Source: Ignavibacteriota bacterium
GTDB lineage: Bacteria > Bacteroidota > Ignavibacteria > UBA10030
Length of the DNA stretch: 37,366 nt
NCBI GenBank assembly: GCA_003162695.1
Contig: PMML01000113.1
Location: forward strand, 1 to 37,366
Direction: 5' to 3'
Part shown: one piece after another, positions 20,407-28,740 of the stretch
Layout: every line of letters starts with the position of its first letter
How positions within the stretch are numbered: the first letter of the stretch is position 1
Position numbers and translations under genes: made by a program
Notes under the pieces: generated by a model
The model's database searches: none
Told to the model about the DNA's origin: nothing
The model's input: only the letters and a program-made list of their open reading frames with translations

Positions 20407-20487
20407 ATGATTATACATGAATTATACAATCGGTTCGAGAACAAGGCTTGGTGGTGGTGGCGTCGGTCTGCGCTTCCGCTCGTATAA
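20407..20487 (+). CDS. trpL: trp operon leader peptide, MIIHELYNRFENKAWWWWRRSALPLV*
   Basis: 26-codon ORF with four consecutive TGG codons (20449-20460), 6 nt after the -10 element and followed by an intrinsic terminator, upstream of the trp operon. Below the ORF-track size cutoff. Confidence 0.88.
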   Translation: MIIHELYNRFENKAWWWWRRSALPLV

Positions 20488-20512
20488 TTCGTATCTAAAG
20501 AATTTAAAAGAA

Positions 20513-20547
20513 GGTGGAAACGTAGACGTAACGGTTCCGCCTTTTTT
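20513..20547 (+). terminator. trp attenuator terminator hairpin
   Basis: GGTGGAAACG TAGACGTAA CGGTTCCGCC followed by TTTTTT; one G-U pair and one mismatch in the stem; 26 nt after the leader stop and 140 nt before the trpB2 start. Confidence 0.87.
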
Positions 20548-20687
20548 GTTGTACCTGCCCGCAAAAAATCGTGAGAACCGCACTTACGAACCATTTTCAT
20601 CAAAAATTTTTATAATCAACGATGCACCCCCGGACAACGGAGCGCTGTCCCGGAAGTACAAAAATCATAAACTCAATGGAGGAATCT

Positions 20688-21989
20688 ATGCAAAGAAAAA
20701 TCATGCTCGAAGAAAAAGACATTCCGTCGCATTATTATAACATCCTGGCGGATCTTCCCAATCCGCTGGAGCCGGATCTTCATCCGGGAACCAAACAACC
20801 CGTCGGTCCGCAGGATCTTGCGCCGCTTTTTCCTATGGAATTGATCAAGCAGGAAGTCGGAACAGAGCGGTTCGTTCCCATACCGGACTCGGTACGCGAT
20901 GCGTATTCGCTCTATCGCCCGACGCCGTTGTATCGCGCTTACGAATTGGAGCGCGCATTGGATACTCCGGCGCATATCTATTATAAATATGAGGGAGTCA
21001 GTCCGGCCGGCAGCCATAAGCTGAATACTGCGCTGGCACAAGTATATTATAATAAAGAGCAGGGAGTTAAGCGTCTTGCAACGGAGACCGGCGCAGGCCA
21101 GTGGGGAAGTTCTCTGGCATTCGCATGCCAGCGGTTCGGATTGCAATGCAAGGTGTATATGGTCAAAGTAAGCTATGAGCAGAAACCGTATCGGCGTTCC
21201 ATGATCCAATTATGGGGAGGTGAAGTCGTAGCAAGTCCGAGTAATGAGACCAATGCCGGACGCGCAGTGCTGGCGAAAAATCCGAATTCCAGAGGCAGCC
21301 TCGGTATCGCCATCAGCGAAGCGGTTGAAGATGCGGCGGGCAGAGAAGATACGAAGTACGCGCTCGGCAGCGTGCTCAATCACGTTCTGCTCCATCAGAC
21401 AATTATCGGTCAGGAAGCAAAGAAACAAATGGAAATAGCCGGCGAGTATCCGGATCTTGTGATTGCATGCGTAGGCGGCGGTTCGAATTTCGGCGGAATC
21501 GCTCTGCCGTTTATTAAGGACAAAATTGAAGGGAAAAAACTGCGTGCTATTGCCGTCGAACCGGCTTCATGTCCGACGCTGACCAAAGGAGAATACCGCT
21601 ACGACTTCGGCGATGTTGCAGGAATGACGCCGCTCCTGCCGATGTATACGCTTGGTTCGGATTTTATGCCTCCATCGATCCATGCAGGCGGATTGCGTTA
21701 TCATGGAATGTCACCGATTATCAGCCGATTGTATCTGGACAAGCTTATTGAGGCGCAGGCTTATGAACAAACCAACGTGTTCGAGGCTGCCGTCCAATTT
21801 GCGCGCACGGAAGGAATTATTCCTGCGCCGGAATCGGCCCATGCGATACTTTCCGCTGTCGTAGAAGCAAAGAAAGCAAAAGCGGAAGGAACGAAGAAGG
21901 TCATATTGTTCAACTTGAGCGGTCATGGGCATTTTGATATGAGCGCCTACGATGCATACTTCTCCGGAAAACTTGGAAACGGTCAATAA
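20688..21989 (+). CDS. trpB2: TrpB-like pyridoxal-phosphate enzyme (TrpB2-type tryptophan synthase beta)
   Basis: 433 aa from ATG 20688 (SD GGAGGA at 20678-20683); [47 protein letters not shown], and the extended N-terminus typical of TrpB2 ([27 protein letters not shown]). Confidence 0.92.
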   Translation: MQRKIMLEEKDIPSHYYNILADLPNPLEPDLHPGTKQPVGPQDLAPLFPMELIKQEVGTERFVPIPDSVRDAYSLYRPTPLYRAYELERALDTPAHIYYKYEGVSPAGSHKLNTALAQVYYNKEQGVKRLATETGAGQWGSSLAFACQRFGLQCKVYMVKVSYEQKPYRRSMIQLWGGEVVASPSNETNAGRAVLAKNPNSRGSLGIAISEAVEDAAGREDTKYALGSVLNHVLLHQTIIGQEAKKQMEIAGEYPDLVIACVGGGSNFGGIALPFIKDKIEGKKLRAIAVEPASCPTLTKGEYRYDFGDVAGMTPLLPMYTLGSDFMPPSIHAGGLRYHGMSPIISRLYLDKLIEAQAYEQTNVFEAAVQFARTEGIIPAPESAHAILSAVVEAKKAKAEGTKKVILFNLSGHGHFDMSAYDAYFSGKLGNGQ

Positions 21990-21997
21990 TGATGCGA

Positions 21998-22026
21998 TGC
22001 AGGGGTGAGCGATCCTCACCCCTGCA
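21998..22026 (+). other. Perfect 12-bp intercistronic stem-loop between trpB2 and trpE
   Basis: TGCAGGGGTGAG CGATC CTCACCCCTGCA; no following T tract. Confidence 0.85.
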
Positions 22027-22036
22027 CAATGGATGA

Positions 22037-23533
22037 ATGATGATAACTTTTGAACAATTTAAAGAAGCGAGCACGCGCTACAATGTCCTCCCGCTGATGC
22101 GGACGGTGCTGGCCGATTTGCATACACCGGTGTCGTTGTATCTTGCCTTTCGGAACGGAAAGGCAAATTCTTTTTTACTGGAAAGCGTAGAACCGAGCGA
22201 GCGCATCGGACGGTTTTCGTTCGTCGGGGGGGATCCGCTTCTTCTCGTTACGGCAAATGACGGAGAAGTTACGATACGTTCGCATTCCGGAACGGAAACA
22301 CGCCGTGCGACGATCTTCGAGGTTCTGAAGCAGCTTGCTTCCGGGTTTCGGCAAATGCCGGTTCCGGAGTGGGAAGGCCTGAACGGAGGATTCATAGGCT
22401 ACATCGGATACGATTGTGTCGCACAGTTCGAACGAATCCCGCTGCAGAAAAAAACTCTGCCGGCTCCCGCCGATGCTCTTTTCGGATTGTTTGCATCGGT
22501 CGTAAAGTTCGATCATCGAAGACATTTGATTACGCTTATTCATAATGTGATCCTCGATCCCGAAAAAGATATCAGACAGCAATACGACGACGGCTGTGTG
22601 AAGATAGAGGAAATGATGTCGCATGTAAACAGCAATGTCCAGCCGGCGGAAACTTTTCAATGTGCGGTTCCGCATCCGGATTCCGGCGACAAACAGCGGT
22701 TTTGCAGTATCGTCGAACGGGCGAAGCATTCTATCCATGAAGGCGATATTTTTCAGGTCGTACTTTCCCGCAAAGTGTCTCTGAAGTATTCAGGCGATCC
22801 ATTCCCTGTTTACCGTGCGCTGCGTCTGATCAATCCCTCTCCGTATCTCTTCTTTATGGATTTCGATGCAGTAAAGCTGATCGGCTCATCGCCGGAAATA
22901 CTCGTGCGCGTTCAACGCCGCCATATAGAAGTCTTCCCGATTGCCGGCACACGCAAGCGCGGTGCTGCGGAAGAGGAGGATAACCGTCTTGAGCGCGAGT
23001 TAATGGCGGATGAAAAGGAATTGGCGGAGCATCACATGCTGATCGATCTTGGGCGGAATGATGTCGGGCGTGTGAGCGAATTCGGGAGTGTTCACGTTCC
23101 CGTGCAAAAAAGAGTAGACCGGTATTCTCATGTGATGCATATCGTTTCGGAAGTGCACGGTACACTGCGTTCGGATTTAACCGGCATCGATGCGCTGCAG
23201 GCATGTTTTCCGGCCGGTACGGTTTCCGGGGCGCCGAAGGTACGTGCCATGGAAATTATTGCCGAACTTGAACAGAACCGGCGCGGCATCTATGCCGGAG
23301 CTGCAGGTTATATCGGTTTCGACGAAACTATCGATATGTGCATTGCAATCCGTACCATTGTTGCAGCGGGAGACACTTTGAATGTGCAGGCAGGCGCCGG
23401 CATCGTAGCAGATTCTGTGCCGGAGAACGAGTTTCATGAAACGTACGCGAAATCCGCCGCACTGCTGGATGCAATAAAACTTGCTGCCGGAGATTTCGAT
23501 ATGGAGATTTTGACAAAACAAGGTGATGCATGA
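22037..23533 (+). CDS. trpE: Anthranilate synthase component I
   Basis: 498 aa; PSPYLFFMDFDAVKLIGSSPEILVRV, AGTRKRGAAEEEDNRLERELMADEKELAEHHMLIDLGRNDVGRV, CFPAGTVSGAPKVRAMEII. Confidence 0.96.
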   Translation: MMITFEQFKEASTRYNVLPLMRTVLADLHTPVSLYLAFRNGKANSFLLESVEPSERIGRFSFVGGDPLLLVTANDGEVTIRSHSGTETRRATIFEVLKQLASGFRQMPVPEWEGLNGGFIGYIGYDCVAQFERIPLQKKTLPAPADALFGLFASVVKFDHRRHLITLIHNVILDPEKDIRQQYDDGCVKIEEMMSHVNSNVQPAETFQCAVPHPDSGDKQRFCSIVERAKHSIHEGDIFQVVLSRKVSLKYSGDPFPVYRALRLINPSPYLFFMDFDAVKLIGSSPEILVRVQRRHIEVFPIAGTRKRGAAEEEDNRLERELMADEKELAEHHMLIDLGRNDVGRVSEFGSVHVPVQKRVDRYSHVMHIVSEVHGTLRSDLTGIDALQACFPAGTVSGAPKVRAMEIIAELEQNRRGIYAGAAGYIGFDETIDMCIAIRTIVAAGDTLNVQAGAGIVADSVPENEFHETYAKSAALLDAIKLAAGDFDMEILTKQGDA

Positions 23534-24099
23534 TTTTTGTCCTGGATAATTACGATTCGTTTACTTATAACCTTGTGCAGGTTGCCGGCAGCTTTACCAG
23601 GGATATAAAAGTCTTTCGCAATGATGCCATAGACATCGGAGCAATCAAAAGAATGCACCCGCGCGGCATCATCATTTCTCCGGGACCCGGCCGTCCGGAG
23701 CAGGCGGGCATTACGATGGATATTATCGGTGTTCTGGGGAGCACGATTCCGATTCTTGGCGTATGCCTCGGACATCAGGCAATCGGCGCTGTTTTCGGAG
23801 GAACGGTTACCTATGCACCGGAACTTGTGCATGGAAAAACATCGCGGATACGTCATAACGGTCAGGGAATTTTTGCAGGAGTCCCGGATCCTTTCGATGC
23901 AGGCCGGTACCACTCGCTTGTCGTTGCACGCGATCGCCTGCCCGATGAGCTCGAAGTCACGGCGCATACCGATGACGGGTTGATCATGGCGATGCGGCAC
24001 AGGAAATTTCCAATATGCGGCGTGCAATTTCATCCCGAATCCATATTGACGCCTGCGGGGAAAATAATTATTCAAAACTGGTTAGGGACCCTTCCATGA
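23530..24099 (+). CDS. trpG: Anthranilate synthase component II (glutamine amidotransferase)
   Basis: 189 aa; ISPGPGRPEQAG, LGVCLGHQAIG, VQFHPESILTPAG; ATGA overlap with trpE. Confidence 0.96.
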   Translation: MIFVLDNYDSFTYNLVQVAGSFTRDIKVFRNDAIDIGAIKRMHPRGIIISPGPGRPEQAGITMDIIGVLGSTIPILGVCLGHQAIGAVFGGTVTYAPELVHGKTSRIRHNGQGIFAGVPDPFDAGRYHSLVVARDRLPDELEVTAHTDDGLIMAMRHRKFPICGVQFHPESILTPAGKIIIQNWLGTLP

Positions 24100-25109
24100 A
24101 ATACTACATAGAAAAATGCCTCCACGGCGAACATCTGACGACTGAAGAAGCGTCTCGTGCGCTCGATATTATCATGAGCGGCAGCGCTGCGGACGTTCAA
24201 ATTGCCGGATTGCTTGTTGCGCTCAGAGCGAAAGGCGAAACAATAGATGAGATCGTCGGGTTTGCACAAACAATGCGTTCAAAATCCATCCGTATCTCAG
24301 TTGATGATTCCACAGCAATCGATATGTGCGGCACTGGAGGGGATGGTTCGGGTACATTCAATATTTCTACCGTTGCTTCGCTTGTTGCAGCCGGGGCCGG
24401 CGTGACAGTTGCCAAACACGGAAATAAATCCGTTTCCAGCAGGTGCGGCAGTGCGGATGTGTTGGCGGAACTCGGCGTTAAAATCGATCTCACTCCGGAG
24501 AAAGCGGCGGAGAGTATCAATTCCATCGGCATCGGATTTCTTTTTGCTCCGATGTTCCATCCCGCCATGAAATACGCAGGGAAGGCGCGAACCGAACTCG
24601 GCATACAAACCATCTTCAATATTCTCGGACCTTTAACGAATCCGGCGGGAGTCGACCGGCAATTGATAGGTACTTTCAATAACACGACGGCCGAAAAACT
24701 TGCTCATGCATCCCATTCGCTCGGATCGTGTCATGTGTGCGTCGTTCACAGCAAAGATGGGGTCGATGAAGTCGTGCTTTCCGGTACGACTTCCGTTCAT
24801 GAAATGCGCCGGAAACATCCGGTGAAATCGTACGAAGTCCACGCCGGGACATTTTGTCTGCCGTCTCATGTGCTTGACGGCCTGAAAAGTAGCGGCAAAG
24901 AAGAAAATGCGCGCATTGCATTACAGGTGCTCAACGGAGATCGTTCGCCTGCCCGCGATGTCGTTGTTGCCAACGCTGCGTTCGGTCTTTACGTCTCGGG
25001 AAAAGTCGATACTATCCGGGAGGGAGTTGCGGCCGGCGAGGAATCCATCGATTCCGGAAGAGCGCTGCGCAAACTGAATCAGCTCGTCGATTTTAGCAGG
25101 ACCGCATGA
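24096..25109 (+). CDS. trpD: Anthranilate phosphoribosyltransferase
   Basis: 337 aa from ATG 24096 (MKYYIEKCLHGEHLTTEEA), overlapping the trpG stop as ATGA; MCGTGGDGSGTFNISTVASLVAAGAGVTVAKHGNKSVSSRCGSADVLAELG. Confidence 0.96.
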   Translation: MKYYIEKCLHGEHLTTEEASRALDIIMSGSAADVQIAGLLVALRAKGETIDEIVGFAQTMRSKSIRISVDDSTAIDMCGTGGDGSGTFNISTVASLVAAGAGVTVAKHGNKSVSSRCGSADVLAELGVKIDLTPEKAAESINSIGIGFLFAPMFHPAMKYAGKARTELGIQTIFNILGPLTNPAGVDRQLIGTFNNTTAEKLAHASHSLGSCHVCVVHSKDGVDEVVLSGTTSVHEMRRKHPVKSYEVHAGTFCLPSHVLDGLKSSGKEENARIALQVLNGDRSPARDVVVANAAFGLYVSGKVDTIREGVAAGEESIDSGRALRKLNQLVDFSRTA

Positions 25110-25891
25110 CGATACTTGAGAAAATACTGGCACAGAAACGAATCGAAGTAGATTTTGCAAAAACAAAATTATCGCTGAACGATCTTCGGCAGCAGCCGCT
25201 GTATACCCGGAATTGCTTTTCGCTTGCCGAAGCCCTGCGCCGCAAGAAGATAGGAATTATTGCAGAAATAAAGCGGGCATCTCCGTCCAGGGGGGTCATA
25301 CGGGAAAATTTTCTTCCAGCGGTTTTTGCCCGCGCGTATGCGGAGAACGGAGCTGCAGCGATTTCCGTCTTGACCGATGTTCAGTTTTTTCAGGGGAACC
25401 TCGGAAATTTGCGCGATATCAGGAATTGTGTTTCGCTTCCGCTCTTGAGAAAAGACTTTATCGTTGAGGAATACCAGATTCATGAAGCAAAGGCGAACGG
25501 TGCCGATGCAGTTCTGCTGATTGCCGCGGCCCTGGAAAAAAATCTTCTCTCCGATCTTCATCAAGCCGCGACGGGAATCGGACTGGAAGTGCTTGTGGAG
25601 GTACACACACAGCAGGAACTTGAAAAATTTGATTTCGGTATTGTTAAGCTTGTCGGAATCAATAACCGCAATTTAAGTACGTTCGATGTCGATGTCTCGA
25701 CATCCCTTCGGCTCAAAGAATATGTGCCAGATGGAACTCTCGTCGTCAGCGAAAGCGGAATCGAATCGGCGGATCAATTGCTCCGCTTGGCATCCGGCGG
25801 CATTCATTCTTTTCTCATCGGCGAATCGTTCATGCGGGCGGAAGATCCCGGCGCAGCGCTTCGGGCTCTGCTGGAAGAGGTGCGGTCATGA
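25106..25891 (+). CDS. trpC: Indole-3-glycerol-phosphate synthase
   Basis: 261 aa; IIAEIKRASPSRGVI, LLRKDFIVEEYQIHEAKANGADAVLLIAA, GINNRNLSTFDVD, VSESGI; ATGA overlap with trpD. Confidence 0.96.
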   Translation: MTILEKILAQKRIEVDFAKTKLSLNDLRQQPLYTRNCFSLAEALRRKKIGIIAEIKRASPSRGVIRENFLPAVFARAYAENGAAAISVLTDVQFFQGNLGNLRDIRNCVSLPLLRKDFIVEEYQIHEAKANGADAVLLIAAALEKNLLSDLHQAATGIGLEVLVEVHTQQELEKFDFGIVKLVGINNRNLSTFDVDVSTSLRLKEYVPDGTLVVSESGIESADQLLRLASGGIHSFLIGESFMRAEDPGAALRALLEEVRS

Positions 25892-26505
25892 TCGTAAAGA
25901 TCTGCGGCATTACGAATCTGGACGATGCGAACATGGCCGCCGATTTGGGCGCGGATGCACTCGGATTTATTTTTGTGCCGTCCAGCCCGCGTTATATTCC
26001 GCCGGAGAAAGCCGCAGCCATTACTGCGCATCTGCCTGAATCTCTGGTCAGGGTTGGAGTTTTTGTCAATGCGGGCCGGCGGGAAATTCTTGAGACGGTC
26101 GAAAAAGCAGGCGTAAACTGTCTGCAGCTGCATGGCGACGAATCACCGGATGATGTAAAAGATTTTGCACTGCCCGTGTGGAAAGCATTTCGGATCTCGG
26201 ACCGGTTTGATCCGCAGGCGCTTGATGCATATTCTGCGGAAGCATATCTGCTCGATACGTTCAGTCCGGATTCATACGGGGGAACGGGCAGAACGTTCGA
26301 CTGGAATATTGCTCGCCGGCTGAACACGGATCGGAAAATTATTTTAAGCGGCGGATTGAATCCGGAAAATATCGCCCGTGCTGTCGAACATATCCGTCCG
26401 TACGGAGTGGATGTCAACAGCGGCGTCGAGCAGCAGCCCGGGAAAAAAAATGCGGAACTGCTCCGGAGATTGTTTGTCAATATCAGAAATGTGCAAACTG
26501 CATAA
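25888..26505 (+). CDS. trpF: Phosphoribosylanthranilate isomerase
   Basis: 205 aa; VKICGITNLDDANMAADLGADALGFIFVPSSPRYI, LQLHGDES, LSGGLNPENI, GVDVNSGVE; ATGA overlap with trpC. Confidence 0.96.
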   Translation: MIVKICGITNLDDANMAADLGADALGFIFVPSSPRYIPPEKAAAITAHLPESLVRVGVFVNAGRREILETVEKAGVNCLQLHGDESPDDVKDFALPVWKAFRISDRFDPQALDAYSAEAYLLDTFSPDSYGGTGRTFDWNIARRLNTDRKIILSGGLNPENIARAVEHIRPYGVDVNSGVEQQPGKKNAELLRRLFVNIRNVQTA

Positions 26506-26653
26506 AAGCTGTTTGATAAAATTATCCGACCCGGCCGGCGGATGAATATCCGGTCGAAACAGTTCTTTGACCGGCCGTGCGAGTCCGGGTATCGATCATT
26601 CAAAGGCCTACTGGATCTTCATGCGATGTTAAATTATTTATGATATCCTGTTT

Positions 26654-27859
26654 ATGATGAAAAAAAGAAAAAAATATTCATATCCCGATAAACGCGGGTA
26701 TTTTGGGGAATTCGGCGGAAGGTACGTTCCGGAGACCCTCATGAATGCGCTTTTTGAACTGGAAGCGCTGTATGCAAGGGCAAAGCGCGATCCGAAATTC
26801 CATGCGGAATATATTTCGATTCTCCGTGAATATGCCGGCAGGCCGACGCCGTTGACGTACGCCGGAAGATTGACGAATCATTATGGAAAGGCGAGGATAT
26901 ATCTAAAGCGGGAAGACCTGTGTCACACCGGAGCGCATAAGATAAATAATGTCGTGGGACAGATGCTGCTGGCAAAAAGATCGGGGAAAACTCGCATTAT
27001 TGCGGAAACCGGGGCGGGTCAGCATGGAGTGGCAACCGCAACGGTAGCTGCAAAATTCGGATACCGGTGCATCGTGTATATGGGGCAAGAGGATGTGCAG
27101 CGTCAAAGCTTGAATGTGCATCGTATGAAAATGCTGGGGGCGGAAGTCCGGACCGTAACGACCGGCAGCCGTACATTGAAAGATGCGACAAGTGAAGCAA
27201 TCCGCGATTGGGTGACGAATGTCCCGGATACATTTTATGTGATCGGTTCTGTCGTCGGTCCGCATCCGTATCCGATGATGGTCCGGGATTTTCAATCGAT
27301 CATCGGCAAAGAAACAAAAAAACAATTCGACGGAATTCCTTCCTATCTTGTCGCGTGTGTCGGCGGCGGAAGCAATGCGATGGGAATGTTTTACCCGTTC
27401 ATCAAGGATTCTGTTCGCATGATCGGTGTGGAAGCGGCAGGAGAGGGATTGGAGAGCGATCGTCATGCTGCAACGCTCTCAAAAGGCAGACCCGGAGTGC
27501 TGCACGGAACGTTCAGCTATTTACTGCAGGATATGAACGGGCAGGTTTCTCTGGCGCATTCCATTTCAGCGGGACTCGATTATCCCGGCGTCGGTCCCGA
27601 ACATAGTTTTTTGAAAACATCAAAGAGAGTCTTGTATGCTGCCGTTTCCGACATACAGGCTCTTCGGGCGGCTGAATTATTGTCGCAGACCGAAGGTATC
27701 ATACCTGCGCTTGAATCGGCGCATGCGGTTGCATATTTAGAAACGCTGATGCCTAAAACGCGAAAGAACGATTCCGTGATTATTTGCTTATCCGGACGCG
27801 GAGACAAAGACATGCAAACGTATATGAAAAATATTTCCAAAGAAGGAACGCGCCCGTGA
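26654..27859 (+). CDS. trpB: Tryptophan synthase beta subunit
   Basis: 401 aa; [61 protein letters not shown]. Confidence 0.96.
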   Translation: MMKKRKKYSYPDKRGYFGEFGGRYVPETLMNALFELEALYARAKRDPKFHAEYISILREYAGRPTPLTYAGRLTNHYGKARIYLKREDLCHTGAHKINNVVGQMLLAKRSGKTRIIAETGAGQHGVATATVAAKFGYRCIVYMGQEDVQRQSLNVHRMKMLGAEVRTVTTGSRTLKDATSEAIRDWVTNVPDTFYVIGSVVGPHPYPMMVRDFQSIIGKETKKQFDGIPSYLVACVGGGSNAMGMFYPFIKDSVRMIGVEAAGEGLESDRHAATLSKGRPGVLHGTFSYLLQDMNGQVSLAHSISAGLDYPGVGPEHSFLKTSKRVLYAAVSDIQALRAAELLSQTEGIIPALESAHAVAYLETLMPKTRKNDSVIICLSGRGDKDMQTYMKNISKEGTRP

Positions 27860-28638
27860 ATAGAATAGACGCTGTTCTTCGAACATTAAAGGAAAAAAGG
27901 GAAAAGGCTTTGACATTGTTTGTCACTGCAGGATTTCCTGAACTTGAGTCCACCGTACCCCTGGTTCTCGAACTTGTTCGGGCAGGCGCGGATATTATTG
28001 AAATTGGAATGCCATTCTCAGATCCTTTGGCCGACGGTCCCGTTATTCAGGAAAGTTCTCATCGGGCTCTTCGCAACGGCATCACGCTTAAAAAGATTCT
28101 TTCGCAAGTGATTGAAATCCGCCGTTCCACGGAGGTTCCCCTTGTGCTGATGGGCTATCTTACACCGATTCTTTCGTACGGCGCTCAGCAGTTCTTTTCC
28201 GATGCTGCGCGTGCCGGAGTCGATGGAATGATACTGCCGGAAGCGCCTCTTGAGGAATCGGAGCATTACACCGATCTGGCGGCCGGCAACGGTATGTGCT
28301 TTATCCAGATGGTCAGTCCTGCAACGCCGGCCGCACGAATGAAAATAATCGACAGGCATGCAAACGGTTTTGTTTACTGTGTATCCCATACCGGTGTTAC
28401 CGGAAACTCTCAAAGCAAAACAAAGATCGATTATCTCCGGCAGGTCGCGAAAAATATCAAGAGAAAACCTATTTTGATCGGATTTGGAATTAGCTCGTTC
28501 CGTGATGTAAGCGGTATAAAAAAATATGCCGCAGGCGTGATTATCGGCAGCGCGCTGCTTACCAAGCTTGCCGGGGGTGAAGGGAAGATTTCCATTAAAA
28601 GGTGGATTTCAGATATCAAAGAAGAATGCCGGAAGTAA
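27856..28638 (+). CDS. trpA: Tryptophan synthase alpha subunit
   Basis: 260 aa from GTG 27856 overlapping the trpB stop (GTGA); [61 protein letters not shown]. Confidence 0.94.
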   Translation: MNRIDAVLRTLKEKREKALTLFVTAGFPELESTVPLVLELVRAGADIIEIGMPFSDPLADGPVIQESSHRALRNGITLKKILSQVIEIRRSTEVPLVLMGYLTPILSYGAQQFFSDAARAGVDGMILPEAPLEESEHYTDLAAGNGMCFIQMVSPATPAARMKIIDRHANGFVYCVSHTGVTGNSQSKTKIDYLRQVAKNIKRKPILIGFGISSFRDVSGIKKYAAGVIIGSALLTKLAGGEGKISIKRWISDIKEECRK

Positions 28639-28706
28639 ATCGCCGGCCGCTGTCTGAAGAGAGGCGATGTTTATTCGGCGATCAAGAACACAGACAGGAC
28701 GTTAAT

Positions 28707-28740
28707 GCCCCGGTTTTCAAAAGATCCGGGTTATTTTTTT
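28707..28740 (+). terminator. Terminator at the end of the trp operon
   Basis: CCCGG TTTTCAAAAGAT CCGGG followed by TTATTTTTTT. Confidence 0.75.

Noticed and set aside
20417-20740. 107-aa plus-strand ORF (MNYTIGSRTRLGGGGVG...) overlapping the trp leader
   Set aside because: Out of frame with the WWWW leader, spans the attenuator terminator and runs into trpB2; better explained as an incidental frame.
24015-24095. Upstream start for trpD
   Set aside because: Would overlap trpG by 85 nt; ATG 24096 gives the ATGA overlap pattern seen at neighbouring junctions and a proper TrpD N-terminus.
27784-27855. Upstream start for trpA
   Set aside because: Lies inside trpB; GTG 27856 overlapping the trpB stop matches the TrpA N-terminus.
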